Shown piece by piece: positions 10,120 through 18,986 of a DNA stretch of 64,000 nt. Below the pieces are notes generated by a model. That model saw only the letters and a list, made by a program, of their open reading frames with translations, ran no database searches and was not told the origin of the DNA. The stretch's first letter is position 1. Every line of letters begins with the position of its first letter. The position numbers were made by a program, and so were the translations under genes. Source of the stretch: Fictibacillus solisalsi (GTDB lineage: Bacteria; Bacillota; Bacilli; Bacillales; Fictibacillaceae); the NCBI RefSeq assembly GCF_900103485.1, contig NZ_FNHW01000001.1:2067057-2131056 (forward strand). The letters are read 5' to 3'.

Positions 10120-11610
10120 TTATCTTTTCATTCTTTGCTGTATATCTTCTACCGAACCGATATGGCGAATTGTAAACGTCGGCACGGCTTGTTTTTCACG
10201 GAACTCTGTTAAGAAAATCGCAAAGGAAAGCTTACTTTCAAGCTGTTGCAGATTTTCATTATTAAGCCCCTTTAAATGATATAAAACTTCAGCCGTCGCT
10301 TCAATCCATATGGCTTCCGCATCCATATATCTGTATTCTCTTAACGCAATCTCGGCCTGATTGGCGACCGTTTGGGCTGAAAGCACTCTCCCGGATTCCC
10401 GACAGACACCGCAGGGTTCCGTTAACGCATGGTGAAGGGATTGTCTTTCTTTTTTTCGGGTCATCTCAAATACACCCATCCTGGTAAAGCCGTGAATCAC
10501 CGTGGTTACCCTGTCAGCCTGCAGTGCCCTTTTCAGCGCTTCTTCCACCTGTTTTTGGTCTTCCTGTTCGTCCATTGTTATAAAGTCAATCACAATCATA
10601 CCTGAAATATTGCGCAGTCTTAATTGCTTGGCAATTTCTTCTGACGCTTGAAGGTTGGTTTGCAGGACGGTATCCCTTCTGCTCTCCTTTCCGGTGAACT
10701 TATCGGTGTTAACGTCAATCACTGCCATCGCTTCGGTGTGATCGATCCGTAACGAACCTCCATTTTTCAGCCAGATATGCGGCCGTACGGCCTTTTCCCA
10801 AGCGGTTTCTGCACCGTAGTAAGAAAAGATGTTTTCTTTGCCGCTGTACAAAATGATTTTCCTTTGCAGAGACGGAAATGGCTTGGCCAGCATAAGCAGT
10901 CTCCTGAACTCTGCACCCTCGTCGATCACAATCTCCAGCCTTTTATCATACCCGTAATCACGGATCAGTTTATTCAGGTAATCGGCTTCATCATGCAGGA
11001 GAGCCGGTGCTTCTTTTTGTTCAGCCAAATTTTCAACGTGCCGATGACGTTCAATAAGGCCCCTGAACTCGGCTTCAATTTCTTCTTCCGGCTGGCCTGC
11101 GCATGATGTACGGAAAATGAGGCCGTCTTCTCCCCTGACCAGGGACTGGCCATACAGCCGCCACTTTTCCTTTTCATTGCGGCTCATTTTTTTCGAAACG
11201 CCAATGTGTGAGGCGTTCGGCAAGAAAACCAGGCGCGATCCTGGAATGGAAAGCATTCCGGTCAGCCTAGCTCCCTTGGAATCCGTTTCTTCTTTCACGA
11301 TTTGTACGATCAGTTCCTCCCCTTCCTGGACAAAAGAGCTGATAGACATCCCTTTCTTTTCCTCAATAGACAGCCTGGACTGCTGATAAGATAAAAGATC
11401 ATCACGATGAATGAATCCGTTTTTAGTTGAGCCGATATCCACAAAGGCTGCCTGCATGCCAGGCAGAACGCGCTTAACTCTGCCTTTGTAAATACTGCCG
11501 GGAACAGGCAGGCCAGAAGCTGCTTCCATGTGCAATTCTGCAACTTCCCCATTTTCTATGACCGCTATCCGCTTTATCTGGGTGACGGCATTTATGATAA
11601 TTTTCTTCAT
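10120..11610 (-). CDS. rng: Ribonuclease E/G family endoribonuclease
   Basis: 496 residues, the size of RNase G, a single-strand-specific endoribonuclease in rRNA and mRNA processing. The N-terminal S1 RNA-binding domain (about 38-125, containing GMQAAFVDIGSTKNGFIHRDDLL) is followed by the 5' sensor and DNase-I-like catalytic region with the metal-binding aspartates in AVIDVNTDKFTG and IVIDFITMD, then the zinc-link CGVCRESG. The ATG at 11610 lies 9 nt after GAGGG; the ATG two codons earlier is too close to it. B. subtilis has no RNase E/G, but other Bacillaceae carry one here. The C-terminus overlaps no scaffold extension. Confidence 0.9.
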   Translation of the reverse strand: MKKIIINAVTQIKRIAVIENGEVAELHMEAASGLPVPGSIYKGRVKRVLPGMQAAFVDIGSTKNGFIHRDDLLSYQQSRLSIEEKKGMSISSFVQEGEELIVQIVKEETDSKGARLTGMLSIPGSRLVFLPNASHIGVSKKMSRNEKEKWRLYGQSLVRGEDGLIFRTSCAGQPEEEIEAEFRGLIERHRHVENLAEQKEAPALLHDEADYLNKLIRDYGYDKRLEIVIDEGAEFRRLLMLAKPFPSLQRKIILYSGKENIFSYYGAETAWEKAVRPHIWLKNGGSLRIDHTEAMAVIDVNTDKFTGKESRRDTVLQTNLQASEEIAKQLRLRNISGMIVIDFITMDEQEDQKQVEEALKRALQADRVTTVIHGFTRMGVFEMTRKKERQSLHHALTEPCGVCRESGRVLSAQTVANQAEIALREYRYMDAEAIWIEATAEVLYHLKGLNNENLQQLESKLSFAIFLTEFREKQAVPTFTIRHIGSVEDIQQRMKR

Positions 11611-11649
11611 ATACATTTACCCTCACTAACATCACTGATGCTTTTCATT

Positions 11650-12507
11650 TTAACGAAAAAGATGCCCGATTGCACACCTTACCTGATTGGAGGAAAAAAA
11701 GGTGTTCAACACAAGCTTTTCTTCGACCACTCTATTCTTTTCCTTTGTTTGAATAACGATAAAATGGCTGACTCCTTTTCGAAACAGACTGATGACATCA
11801 TATAGTTCAGCATCGGGCGAAACATGAATGGGCGTGGTCAACGCGTTCCCCCTCTTTCCCCCTGATCGTGTCATCAAGAATCGAAGAAAAACATAGGGTC
11901 TCCGCTTCCATTCGATATAGTGGGAAACTCCCAGAAAAATGGCTACAACCCACAAATTGAGATGAAAAGGATCCCTTGGAAGAAATGAGAGGAATAAGAT
12001 AAGAAGCATGGAAAAGGAGCATAGTAAAAATACAGTATGCGCTTTTTTAAAAGGAAAAATGCTGGTGGCTGCAATAAAAAGGAGCTTTCCGCCATCAAGC
12101 GGCCAAACCGGCAGCAAATTAAACACCAAAAGTGTAAGGTTCATCTTCATAAACCAGTCATAGCTTGCTGCGTCCCACCATCCGAGATGAAAAGCAAGAT
12201 AAGCCGCAGCCATCATCCACAGGTGCTGGATAGGCCCAACAATGGTCACAATAATCTCCTCGGAGAACCTGCGGTTTCCATGCTCTTCCACTTCTGCCAC
12301 ACCGCCAAAAGGGAATAATTCAATTTTCTTTACACGCCATTGAAAAAGATGGGCCGCCGCATAATGACCCATCTCATGAATAAATACCGCGAAAAACAGC
12401 AATAGGATTTCCCTGAAATGACCAGTTATAATGGAAAGCCCAATGGTCAGCCAGAAGAGCGGATTGATCCGTATTTTGGCCAAAAACTGAAGAAATGCAT
12501 TATTCAA
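11650..12507 (-). CDS. spoIVFB: Intramembrane metalloprotease SpoIVFB (pro-sigma-K processing)
   Basis: Site-2 protease that cleaves pro-sigma-K in the mother cell when the forespore signals. 285 residues with about six membrane segments, the zinc motif HEMGH in a membrane helix (about residue 45), the second metal-binding segment LLPVWPLDGGK (about 130), and a cytosolic C-terminal CBS-like domain. The start is taken as the TTG at 12507, eight nt after AAGGTGGGC, aligned with the known B. subtilis N-terminus; the frame stays open to 12537. It overlaps spoIVFA by 8 nt. Confidence 0.92.
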   Translation of the reverse strand: MNNAFLQFLAKIRINPLFWLTIGLSIITGHFREILLLFFAVFIHEMGHYAAAHLFQWRVKKIELFPFGGVAEVEEHGNRRFSEEIIVTIVGPIQHLWMMAAAYLAFHLGWWDAASYDWFMKMNLTLLVFNLLPVWPLDGGKLLFIAATSIFPFKKAHTVFLLCSFSMLLILFLSFLPRDPFHLNLWVVAIFLGVSHYIEWKRRPYVFLRFLMTRSGGKRGNALTTPIHVSPDAELYDVISLFRKGVSHFIVIQTKEKNRVVEEKLVLNTFFSSNQVRCAIGHLFR

Positions 12508-13246
12508 AATGAATGCCCACCTTGCTCGGATCAACAAAGGTGTTTCCTTTTTTTATGGCAAAATAAAACTTTCCTGTTTTTCCGTCTTCACTGGGCGACA
12601 CCTTTCCGAGCGGTTTTTCCCGTTCCATGTAGCTATAAAGCTTAACATTCGCATCAATACTGTCAAGATGCCCATACCAGGATTCTTCGCCATTGCTATG
12701 CTGAATGATAACCGTCTTCCCAAGTTTGTCTTTTTTACCGATAAATGTGACATATCCTTCTTTTACTGTGTCCACGCTTGTAGATTTTCCCGTTTCTACC
12801 ATAATTCCTTTTCCATTGGCTTCAAAGGATTGATAGACTTTTCCGGAAGCAGGAACCGCATAATCGCCCGTTTTCCCGGTGCCAGCAAGCTCTTTTTGCG
12901 CAGCCTGTTTGTCCGGCAGCAAAGCGAGAGGTTTACCAAACTGATTTTCATACCACTTTTGGGCAGCAGCAAACTGGAATTCACTATGGTACATTTTCTT
13001 AATGATCTCCTGACCTTTCACTGCCTGCAGACCATCGTTTTTAAACAAAATACCCGCCCCCAAAAACAAGCACACTGATGCCATGAGCTGAAACAAAAAA
13101 AATGAACCATTAAACCGGGGACCGTTCTTTTTCTTCTGTACCGGAGTGGACGGCCCCGTGTAAAGGCTGGTCTTGAACGGTTCCTGTTCGTCCCGGGCAA
13201 CCTTGTCTGCATATCTCCGCCGGATTTCATCTGCGCTATTTCTCAT
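12500..13246 (-). CDS. spoIVFA: Stage IV sporulation protein SpoIVFA (inhibitor of SpoIVFB)
   Basis: 248 residues. Holds SpoIVFB and BofA in the outer forespore membrane and keeps the protease inactive until SpoIVB cleaves it. A basic cytoplasmic N-terminus (1-65) is followed by one membrane helix (FLFQLMASVCLFLGAGILF, about 72-90) and an intermembrane-space LytM/M23-like domain (about 145-240, GYVTFIGK...HSNGEESWYGHL) without the usual zinc ligand set. First gene of the spoIVF operon; a sigma-E-like promoter lies upstream. Confidence 0.92.
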   Translation of the reverse strand: MRNSADEIRRRYADKVARDEQEPFKTSLYTGPSTPVQKKKNGPRFNGSFFLFQLMASVCLFLGAGILFKNDGLQAVKGQEIIKKMYHSEFQFAAAQKWYENQFGKPLALLPDKQAAQKELAGTGKTGDYAVPASGKVYQSFEANGKGIMVETGKSTSVDTVKEGYVTFIGKKDKLGKTVIIQHSNGEESWYGHLDSIDANVKLYSYMEREKPLGKVSPSEDGKTGKFYFAIKKGNTFVDPSKVGIHFE

Positions 13247-13275
13247 CCCTGATTCCCCCGTATCTTGTTTACCAC

Positions 13276-13304
13276 ATCATATGACTTGTCCGGGGGCCTT
13301 ATGA
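13276..13304 (-). promoter_or_regulatory. Candidate sigma-E promoter of spoIVFA-spoIVFB
   Basis: On the minus strand TCATAAG (-35; five of seven against KMATATT) is followed after 14 nt by CATATGAT (-10; five of seven against CATACAnT). Spacing and location, about 30 nt before the start codon, fit the known sigma-E control of this operon. Confidence 0.5.
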
Positions 13305-13334
13305 CTTTTGTGCACCAGGAAATCAACAGGCACT

Positions 13335-13384
13335 GAAAAAGCCTTCAGACGCGTCATCCATTCTTACGCGTCTGAAGGCTTTCG
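13335..13384 (-). terminator. Terminator after minD
   Basis: AAAGCCTTCAGACGCGT and its exact inverse complement form a 17-pair stem around an 11-nt loop, immediately after the minD stop. The minus-strand 3' side runs into TTTTTC. It separates minCD from spoIVF. Confidence 0.88.
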
Positions 13385-13385
13385 T

Positions 13386-14180
13386 TTATCTCATGCCAAG
13401 CAATGTTTTGATTTTGGAAAAAAAACCTTTTTCCTCTTCAATGGTGGAAAGGGGAACCGATTCCCCAAGGATTCGTCTTGCAATGTTCCGGTAAGCAATC
13501 GAAGCCTTGCTGTTCGGGCTCATCGCAATGGGCTCACCCTTATTTGCTGCTTTAATCACATTTTCGTCATCCACCACAACACCGATGAGCTCGATGGCAA
13601 GAATGGACACAATCTCATCCACATCCAGCATATCCCCGCTCTTGGCCAGATGATTCCGTACTCGATTAACGATGAGTTTCGGTGCTTCCATCTCCTCCTG
13701 CTCGAGAAGACCGATGATGCGGTCTGCGTCACGGACGGATGAGATCTCAGGATTGGTGACCACAATGGATTTGTCGGCGCCCGCTACCGCATTTTTGAAT
13801 CCTTGTTCGATTCCTGCCGGACAGTCAATGATGACATAATCATAATCCTGTTTCAATTCCGAGATAATTTTTTTCATTTGTTCCGGTTGGACGGAGCTTT
13901 TATCTTTGGTCTGTGCAGCCGGAAGGAGGAATAAACATTCAAACCGCTTGTCTTTGATAAGCGCCTGATGAAGCTTGCAGCGTTCTTCCACAACGTCGAC
14001 TAAATCATAAATGATCCGGTTCTCAAGTCCCATCAGAACATCAAGATTGCGAAGACCGATGTCTGTATCAACTAGACACACTTTTTTGCCAGAAAGAGCG
14101 AGGGATGTACCAATATTTGCAGAAGTCGTGGTTTTCCCGACTCCCCCTTTCCCAGAAGTAATGACTATTGCCTCTCCCAT
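13386..14180 (-). CDS. minD: Septum site-determining ATPase MinD
   Basis: 264 residues. Membrane-bound ParA-family ATPase that recruits MinC and blocks FtsZ assembly near poles. The deviant Walker A KGGVGKTT (about 10-17), switch I/II (DTDIGLRNLD, IIDCPAG) and the C-terminal amphipathic membrane-targeting helix FFSKIKTLLGMR are all present. 19 nt after minC, in the minCD operon. No MinE is encoded here, as expected for a DivIVA-using Bacillus. Confidence 0.97.
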   Translation of the reverse strand: MGEAIVITSGKGGVGKTTTSANIGTSLALSGKKVCLVDTDIGLRNLDVLMGLENRIIYDLVDVVEERCKLHQALIKDKRFECLFLLPAAQTKDKSSVQPEQMKKIISELKQDYDYVIIDCPAGIEQGFKNAVAGADKSIVVTNPEISSVRDADRIIGLLEQEEMEAPKLIVNRVRNHLAKSGDMLDVDEIVSILAIELIGVVVDDENVIKAANKGEPIAMSPNSKASIAYRNIARRILGESVPLSTIEEEKGFFSKIKTLLGMR

Positions 14181-14199
14181 GATTCATTCCCCTTTCTTA

Positions 14200-14880
14200 C
14201 TATAAACGATTCAGCTCTGGCCTGATTTTATGTACGATGCTGATCCGGTCAATCAAGATCTGATCTTCCTCATCGGAAATAAAGGCGCACTCCATTTCAT
14301 GCCCATGTTCAGGGTAATGATCCGGCGCCCGGTTGATCATATCGGCAATTCGGAGCTGGGTGGGCTTCATGACAGAAGCGGCAATAACGGCTTCCCTGTT
14401 GCCAGAGGAACCGCTGTGGGCAATCCCCTTCAGGGAACCTAATACAAAAATGTTGCCTGTTGCCATGATTGTACCTCCGGGGTTTACATCGCCAATCAGC
14501 AAAAGATCCCCCTGCACACTAAGGACCTGACCCGAGCGAACCACCTTTGAAACACGCATGATTTGTGCTTCTTTTTTCATTTCTTCCGCTTCGGCAACCG
14601 TAATGACATTGGTTTCAAACCGCTTGATCTCGAGATTTTTCTTTTGCCCGATAATTTCGCGGATGAGTCCTGATTGCTGATCGGTCAGATATCTGTTACC
14701 TGTTTTGACAATGACTGAAATAAGCGGTCCATTCAGCAACTGCCCATGATCGTCGGATAATTTATCATTCAGCTCTTCGACAAGATGCTCAAAAGAGCAC
14801 AAGTCATCCAGTAGCAGAACGAGACCGTCTTTTGTACCTTTTATGGTTACATTATGTTGGAGTTTTTGTGCCATTGCCAT
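14200..14880 (-). CDS. minC: Septum site-determining protein MinC
   Basis: 226 residues. Inhibits FtsZ polymerisation in complex with MinD. N-terminal FtsZ-interacting domain (1-100) and C-terminal beta-helical domain that dimerises and binds MinD (SVQGDLLLIGDVNPGGTIMATGNIFVLGSLKGIAHSG region, about 120-190). The first of two in-frame ATGs (14880) is chosen because TGAGGTG stands six nt before it. Precedes minD by 19 nt. Confidence 0.96.
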   Translation of the reverse strand: MAMAQKLQHNVTIKGTKDGLVLLLDDLCSFEHLVEELNDKLSDDHGQLLNGPLISVIVKTGNRYLTDQQSGLIREIIGQKKNLEIKRFETNVITVAEAEEMKKEAQIMRVSKVVRSGQVLSVQGDLLLIGDVNPGGTIMATGNIFVLGSLKGIAHSGSSGNREAVIAASVMKPTQLRIADMINRAPDHYPEHGHEMECAFISDEEDQILIDRISIVHKIRPELNRL

Positions 14881-14959
14881 CGTTCACCTCAACATACTTT
14901 CATTCGACAACTTATTGTGGAATCCTTTTTTCATTCCATCAGTTTTCGGGTAGCGTTTT

Positions 14960-15463
14960 TTATCCTTCTATCTTTCTCAAAAGCTTAGCAAAGGGATAAA
15001 AAACGATAATCGTAAATACAGCATTTAAAATCAACGTCGGCAAAAGCCGGTCGTAGAAAAAGTCAGCCATTCTCACATCAGCTATCCCGGTCAGAGAGTT
15101 TAAGCCGTATACCAGAAATTCCAGACCGGCAACTCCCAAAATACTCAGTAAAATCGTAACAAAAAAGTTACTGAAAAGATAGCGGGACAGGACGGCTATG
15201 AAATAGGCAACCAACGCGGTTGAAAACATATATACCCCAATCAGGTCGGTATAAATCAAATCCGCCAACAGCCCGAAAATCATACCGTACACAATACCAT
15301 ACGATGGTTTCAAATAGCAGGACATCAAAATAATCAACACCATGGCAAAATGGGGGATCATTAAGAAATCCCAGCCATAATGTTCGGGTGCCAGCACCTG
15401 CATCACCGTGCTTTCCGCTACAAAGGCAATATAGGTTATAAAAGGAAGAAGAATTTTGCTCAT
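14960..15463 (-). CDS. mreD: Rod shape-determining protein MreD
   Basis: 167 residues, almost entirely hydrophobic with about five membrane helices (TYIAFVAESTVMQVLA, HFAMVLIILMSCYL, IVYGMIFGLLADLIY and others). Part of the elongasome with MreB and MreC. The start ATG shares its first A with the mreC stop (TAATG), indicating coupling. As in B. subtilis, minCD follow downstream, here after 79 nt. Confidence 0.95.
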   Translation of the reverse strand: MSKILLPFITYIAFVAESTVMQVLAPEHYGWDFLMIPHFAMVLIILMSCYLKPSYGIVYGMIFGLLADLIYTDLIGVYMFSTALVAYFIAVLSRYLFSNFFVTILLSILGVAGLEFLVYGLNSLTGIADVRMADFFYDRLLPTLILNAVFTIIVFYPFAKLLRKIEG

Positions 15464-16338
15464 TATCCTTCCTCCCTTGCTTTAAATTCGTTCTCATCCA
15501 TTTGCTGCATGGTCCGTTCAAGGATTGTTACACGGCTGAGATTAAACAAATCCGCAGCAGGTTTAACATAGGCGGTTTTCGTCTGACCGGATTGATCCGC
15601 CTTAACATCCGCAACCGTGCCGATCAGCAAACCTCTTGGAAATGCTTCACCCAGCCCGGAAGAGATTACCTTCTGCCCTTTTTTAATGGTCGCGTTGACG
15701 GGTATCTCTTTAAACAACAAGGATTGTTTTTTAGAATCATAGCCCTCAATCGTACCAAAAATGCGCTTGTTTCCTTCTACGATTGCAGATATTTGGTTAT
15801 TCTGATCATTGTCACTGATCAGCTGAACCGTAGAATGGAAGGCAGCTACTCTGGTCACTTTACCAATAAAGCCTTGTGGTGAAACGACAGCCATATCCGT
15901 TTTCACCCCATCTTTATAGCCTTGATTCACAAAAATAAATTTGTTCCAGCGGTCGGGGGACCTCCCAATTACGGTCGCTTCCTTCACTTGATATTCGGAA
16001 AGGTCCGCTTCCTTTTCCAACTGGCCTTTTAAGCTTCGATTCTTTTCCTTTAAATCTTGAACACTGACAGACAGCTCCGCATACTCGTCGAGCTTTGATT
16101 TCAGTTTTTTATTTTCGGAATACATATTTTTCATTTCAGATAAGTTCTCAAAGAAACCCGCTATTGAGTTAGCGGGTTTATAAAACAGCGACTGGCTTAC
16201 ACCAACCGTATCTTTTAAAAATTGTTCCGGCCAGCTTAATTCCTTGCGATCTTTCATAGAAAAACCGATCATTGCCACCAAAACTATGATACTCGCAAGA
16301 AGAATGATAAGCCGCTTGTTCGAGAAAAATTGTGGCAC
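15463..16338 (-). CDS. mreC: Rod shape-determining protein MreC
   Basis: 291 residues. One N-terminal membrane helix (LIILLASIIVLVAMIGFS, about 9-26), a coiled coil (about 65-110, EKNRSLKGQLEKEADL) and an extracellular beta-barrel domain with VIGRSPDRWNKFIFVNQGYKDG. It scaffolds penicillin-binding proteins outside the membrane and links them to MreB. Start 15 nt downstream of mreB. Confidence 0.96.
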   Translation of the reverse strand: MPQFFSNKRLIILLASIIVLVAMIGFSMKDRKELSWPEQFLKDTVGVSQSLFYKPANSIAGFFENLSEMKNMYSENKKLKSKLDEYAELSVSVQDLKEKNRSLKGQLEKEADLSEYQVKEATVIGRSPDRWNKFIFVNQGYKDGVKTDMAVVSPQGFIGKVTRVAAFHSTVQLISDNDQNNQISAIVEGNKRIFGTIEGYDSKKQSLLFKEIPVNATIKKGQKVISSGLGEAFPRGLLIGTVADVKADQSGQTKTAYVKPAADLFNLSRVTILERTMQQMDENEFKAREEG

Positions 16339-16353
16339 GATCCAAACACCTTC

Positions 16354-17394
16354 TTAAGCCTTTGTTTTCGAACGGGAAGTAATTCCTGCCTTTGAACGGA
16401 AAAGGTGCAGATTTTCAAGCGCACGTCCGGTTCCAACAGCAACACAATCCAAAGCATTTTCAGCAACGATTACAGGCATCTTGGTTTCTTCACTGATTAC
16501 CTTGTCCAGGTTGCGGAGCAGAGCTCCTCCTCCAGTCAGCACAATTCCACGGTCCATAATATCGGCGGCCAGTTCAGGAGGGGTCTTTTCAAGTGTAACT
16601 TTAACAGCCTCCATGATGCTGTTTACCGTATCTCTCAGTGCACTGGAAACTTCCTCAGCAGTAATCGTGATGGTTTTTGGTAAACCGGTCAAAAGGTCAC
16701 GGCCACGGATATCCATGTTTTCAATTCCATCAGCTGTGCCTGCAGAACCAATTTCAAGCTTAAGTGTTTCAGCTGTGCGTTCACCAATCATAAGATTGTA
16801 GGTTTTCTTAATGTACTGAATGATCGCATCATCCATTTCGTCTCCGGCAATGCGGATGGATTGGCTTGTGACAATTCCGCCAAGGGAAATGATCGCCACT
16901 TCAGTTGTACCTCCGCCAATATCCACTACCATGCTTCCTGTCGGCTCCCATACCGGAAGATCAGCACCAATTGCCGCCGCAAAAGGCTCTTCAATGGTAT
17001 AGGCTTCGCGGGCTCCTGCTTGTTTGGTCGCATCTTCTACTGCGCGTTTTTCAACGGCTGTAATCCCGGACGGAACACATACCATGACATTCGGTTTTCT
17101 TGCAAAAACAGAACGGTTTTTCTGTGCCTGCTGGATAAAGTACTTCATCATGGTTGCGGTTGTTTCAAAATCTGCAATAACTCCATCCTTCATTGGACGA
17201 ACAGCCACGATATTTCCTGGTGTACGTCCGATCATGTTCTTTGCAGCGTTACCTACTGCTTCAATTGATCCTGTATCTGTTCTCAAAGCTACTACGGAAG
17301 GTTCACGCACAACAACACCCTTACCCTTCACGTAAACAAGAGTGTTTGCAGTCCCTAAATCAATCCCTAAATCTCTTGAAAATCCACCAAACAT
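16354..17394 (-). CDS. mreB: Actin-like cell-shape protein MreB
   Basis: 346 residues of the actin/HSP70 ATPase fold. Phosphate-1 motif [15 protein letters not shown] (about 12-26), phosphate-2 [15 protein letters not shown] (about 163-177), adenosine motif [13 protein letters not shown] (about 290). Forms membrane-associated filaments that orient wall synthesis. The ATG at 17394 follows AAAGGAG. The C-terminal tail ITSRSKTKA is a little longer than in B. subtilis MreB. Confidence 0.98.
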   Translation of the reverse strand: MFGGFSRDLGIDLGTANTLVYVKGKGVVVREPSVVALRTDTGSIEAVGNAAKNMIGRTPGNIVAVRPMKDGVIADFETTATMMKYFIQQAQKNRSVFARKPNVMVCVPSGITAVEKRAVEDATKQAGAREAYTIEEPFAAAIGADLPVWEPTGSMVVDIGGGTTEVAIISLGGIVTSQSIRIAGDEMDDAIIQYIKKTYNLMIGERTAETLKLEIGSAGTADGIENMDIRGRDLLTGLPKTITITAEEVSSALRDTVNSIMEAVKVTLEKTPPELAADIMDRGIVLTGGGALLRNLDKVISEETKMPVIVAENALDCVAVGTGRALENLHLFRSKAGITSRSKTKA

Positions 17395-17465
17395 TTATGT
17401 AACTCCTTTCATCAAGCAAAACTCATAAATATGATTATACGCTAACAAAAGCGCAAATGACAATG

Positions 17466-18155
17466 TTAAACATAACCTTTTTCTTTTAAACTTACGTATT
17501 TTAAATCGCCAATAATAATATGGTCCAAAAGCTCTATACCAAGCATTTTGCCGCATTCTACTAATCTTTTGGTTACTTCGATGTCTTCCCTGCTTGGAGC
17601 AGGATCACCACTTGGATGATTGTGAAAACAAATAATGGAAGCCGCCGATCGTTTGAATCCTTCTTTAAATACTTCCCTTGGATGGACAATCGATGAATTC
17701 AGGCTTCCGATGAATATCGTTTTTTTATAAATCACTTGGTTTTTCGTATTTAAATACAGACAGACAAAATGCTCCTGCTGCAAAAAGCGGAGTTCATCCA
17801 TCAAATATTGTGCACCATCGTCCGGCGAACGGATCGCAAACCGTTCATCAAACGGCAGTCTGCTGATACGCCTTCCAAGTTCGATGGCTGCGAGAAGCTC
17901 GACGGCTTTCGCATCTCCAATGCCATAAATTTCTTTCAGTTCACTTATTGTTGCATCTTTTAGCAAGCGCAGTCCTTCAAAATGTTGAATGATGCGGTTT
18001 GCCAGCTGAAGAACGGACTCCCTTCTGGATCCGGTTCTCAGTATAATCGCCAGTAGTTCATGGTTTGCCAGGGTTCCCGGCCCGCTGGTCAGCATTCGCT
18101 CACGCGGGCGTTCTTCAACAGGATAATCACGAATCATAAGCGGTATTTCTGCCAC
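17466..18155 (-). CDS. radC: RadC family JAB-domain protein
   Basis: 229 residues. N-terminal helix-hairpin-helix region (ISELKEIYGIGDAKAVELLAAIELG, about 65-90) and C-terminal JAB/MPN domain with the metal-binding signature HNHPSGDPAPSREDIEVT (about 175-192). The historical link with DNA repair is not well supported and the function is unknown. Lies between maf and mreB as in B. subtilis; 14 nt separate it from maf. Confidence 0.95.
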   Translation of the reverse strand: MAEIPLMIRDYPVEERPRERMLTSGPGTLANHELLAIILRTGSRRESVLQLANRIIQHFEGLRLLKDATISELKEIYGIGDAKAVELLAAIELGRRISRLPFDERFAIRSPDDGAQYLMDELRFLQQEHFVCLYLNTKNQVIYKKTIFIGSLNSSIVHPREVFKEGFKRSAASIICFHNHPSGDPAPSREDIEVTKRLVECGKMLGIELLDHIIIGDLKYVSLKEKGYV

Positions 18156-18169
18156 TTACGTATTCCTCC

Positions 18170-18757
18170 TTATTTTTCATCTTCCTGACTGACTGCGCTG
18201 ATCCCAAAGCTTTCAAGCTCTTTTACCACTCTGGATACGGGCAATCCCACCACGCTGTAAAAATCTCCGGCGATCGACTGGACGAGCCTTGCGCCCAGCC
18301 CCTGAATCCCATAGCTGCCGGCTTTATCAAACGGTTCACCGCTGTTCACATAATTTTCAATCTCTGCATCCGACAGTTCCCAAAACGTCACGTCAGTAGA
18401 GACAAAAAATAGTTGTTCCCTTTCTTTTGCAAGAATGGAAACCCCTGTATAGACAGTGTGTGTGCGGCCCGACAGCGAATGAAGAACATCAATGGCTTCT
18501 TTTCTTCCCGCTGGTTTTCCCAAAACGGTACCATTGTTCACGACAATCGTATCTGCACCGAGCACAACATGATCCGGGTACAGCCTGAATACATCTTCCG
18601 CTTTTTGCCTGGCAAGCGAACAAACAAGCTCTTCAGGTGACAATGAGGGATCCATGACCTCTTGAATAGTACTTGGAATAACTTCGTACGAGAGAAGGTT
18701 CATTGAAAGAAGTTCTTTTCTTCGAGGTGAAGAAGAGGCTAATATGAGGCGTTTCAT
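18170..18757 (-). CDS. maf: Maf family nucleotide pyrophosphatase
   Basis: 195 residues. Maf proteins hydrolyse non-canonical or modified nucleoside triphosphates (dTTP/UTP class) and can inhibit septation when overproduced. Signatures: LASSSPRRKELL at 6-17, the catalytic DTIV segment (VVLGADTIVVNNGTVLGKP, about 65-83) and the C-terminal YGIQGLGARLVQSIAGDFYSVVGLP. Head of the likely maf-radC-mreBCD-minCD run. Confidence 0.96.
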   Translation of the reverse strand: MKRLILASSSPRRKELLSMNLLSYEVIPSTIQEVMDPSLSPEELVCSLARQKAEDVFRLYPDHVVLGADTIVVNNGTVLGKPAGRKEAIDVLHSLSGRTHTVYTGVSILAKEREQLFFVSTDVTFWELSDAEIENYVNSGEPFDKAGSYGIQGLGARLVQSIAGDFYSVVGLPVSRVVKELESFGISAVSQEDEK

Positions 18758-18945
18758 TTAATCACCCTTTTACATGAACGGGTAACGTACCGTCTGTTGA
18801 CAGGAGATTGAATTAAGCATATCAAAATCTCCACAGTTAGACAATAACCAATCCGTTTCATATTCGTTCCTTTAGTTTTTCGCCAATACTTGCCTGTTTA
18901 TGTCTACATTTTACAATATCTTTTAAAAAATGTCGGTTTTATCCC

Positions 18946-18980
18946 CTCAAAAAAGCCCGAGACATCGTCCCAGGCTTTTC
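18946..18980 (-). terminator. Terminator after spoIIB
   Basis: AGCCTGGGA and TCTCGGGCT pair (two G-T pairs) around CGATG and are followed by TTTTTTG on the minus strand. It lies a few bases after the spoIIB stop. Confidence 0.85.
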
Positions 18981-18986
18981 ATTCTC

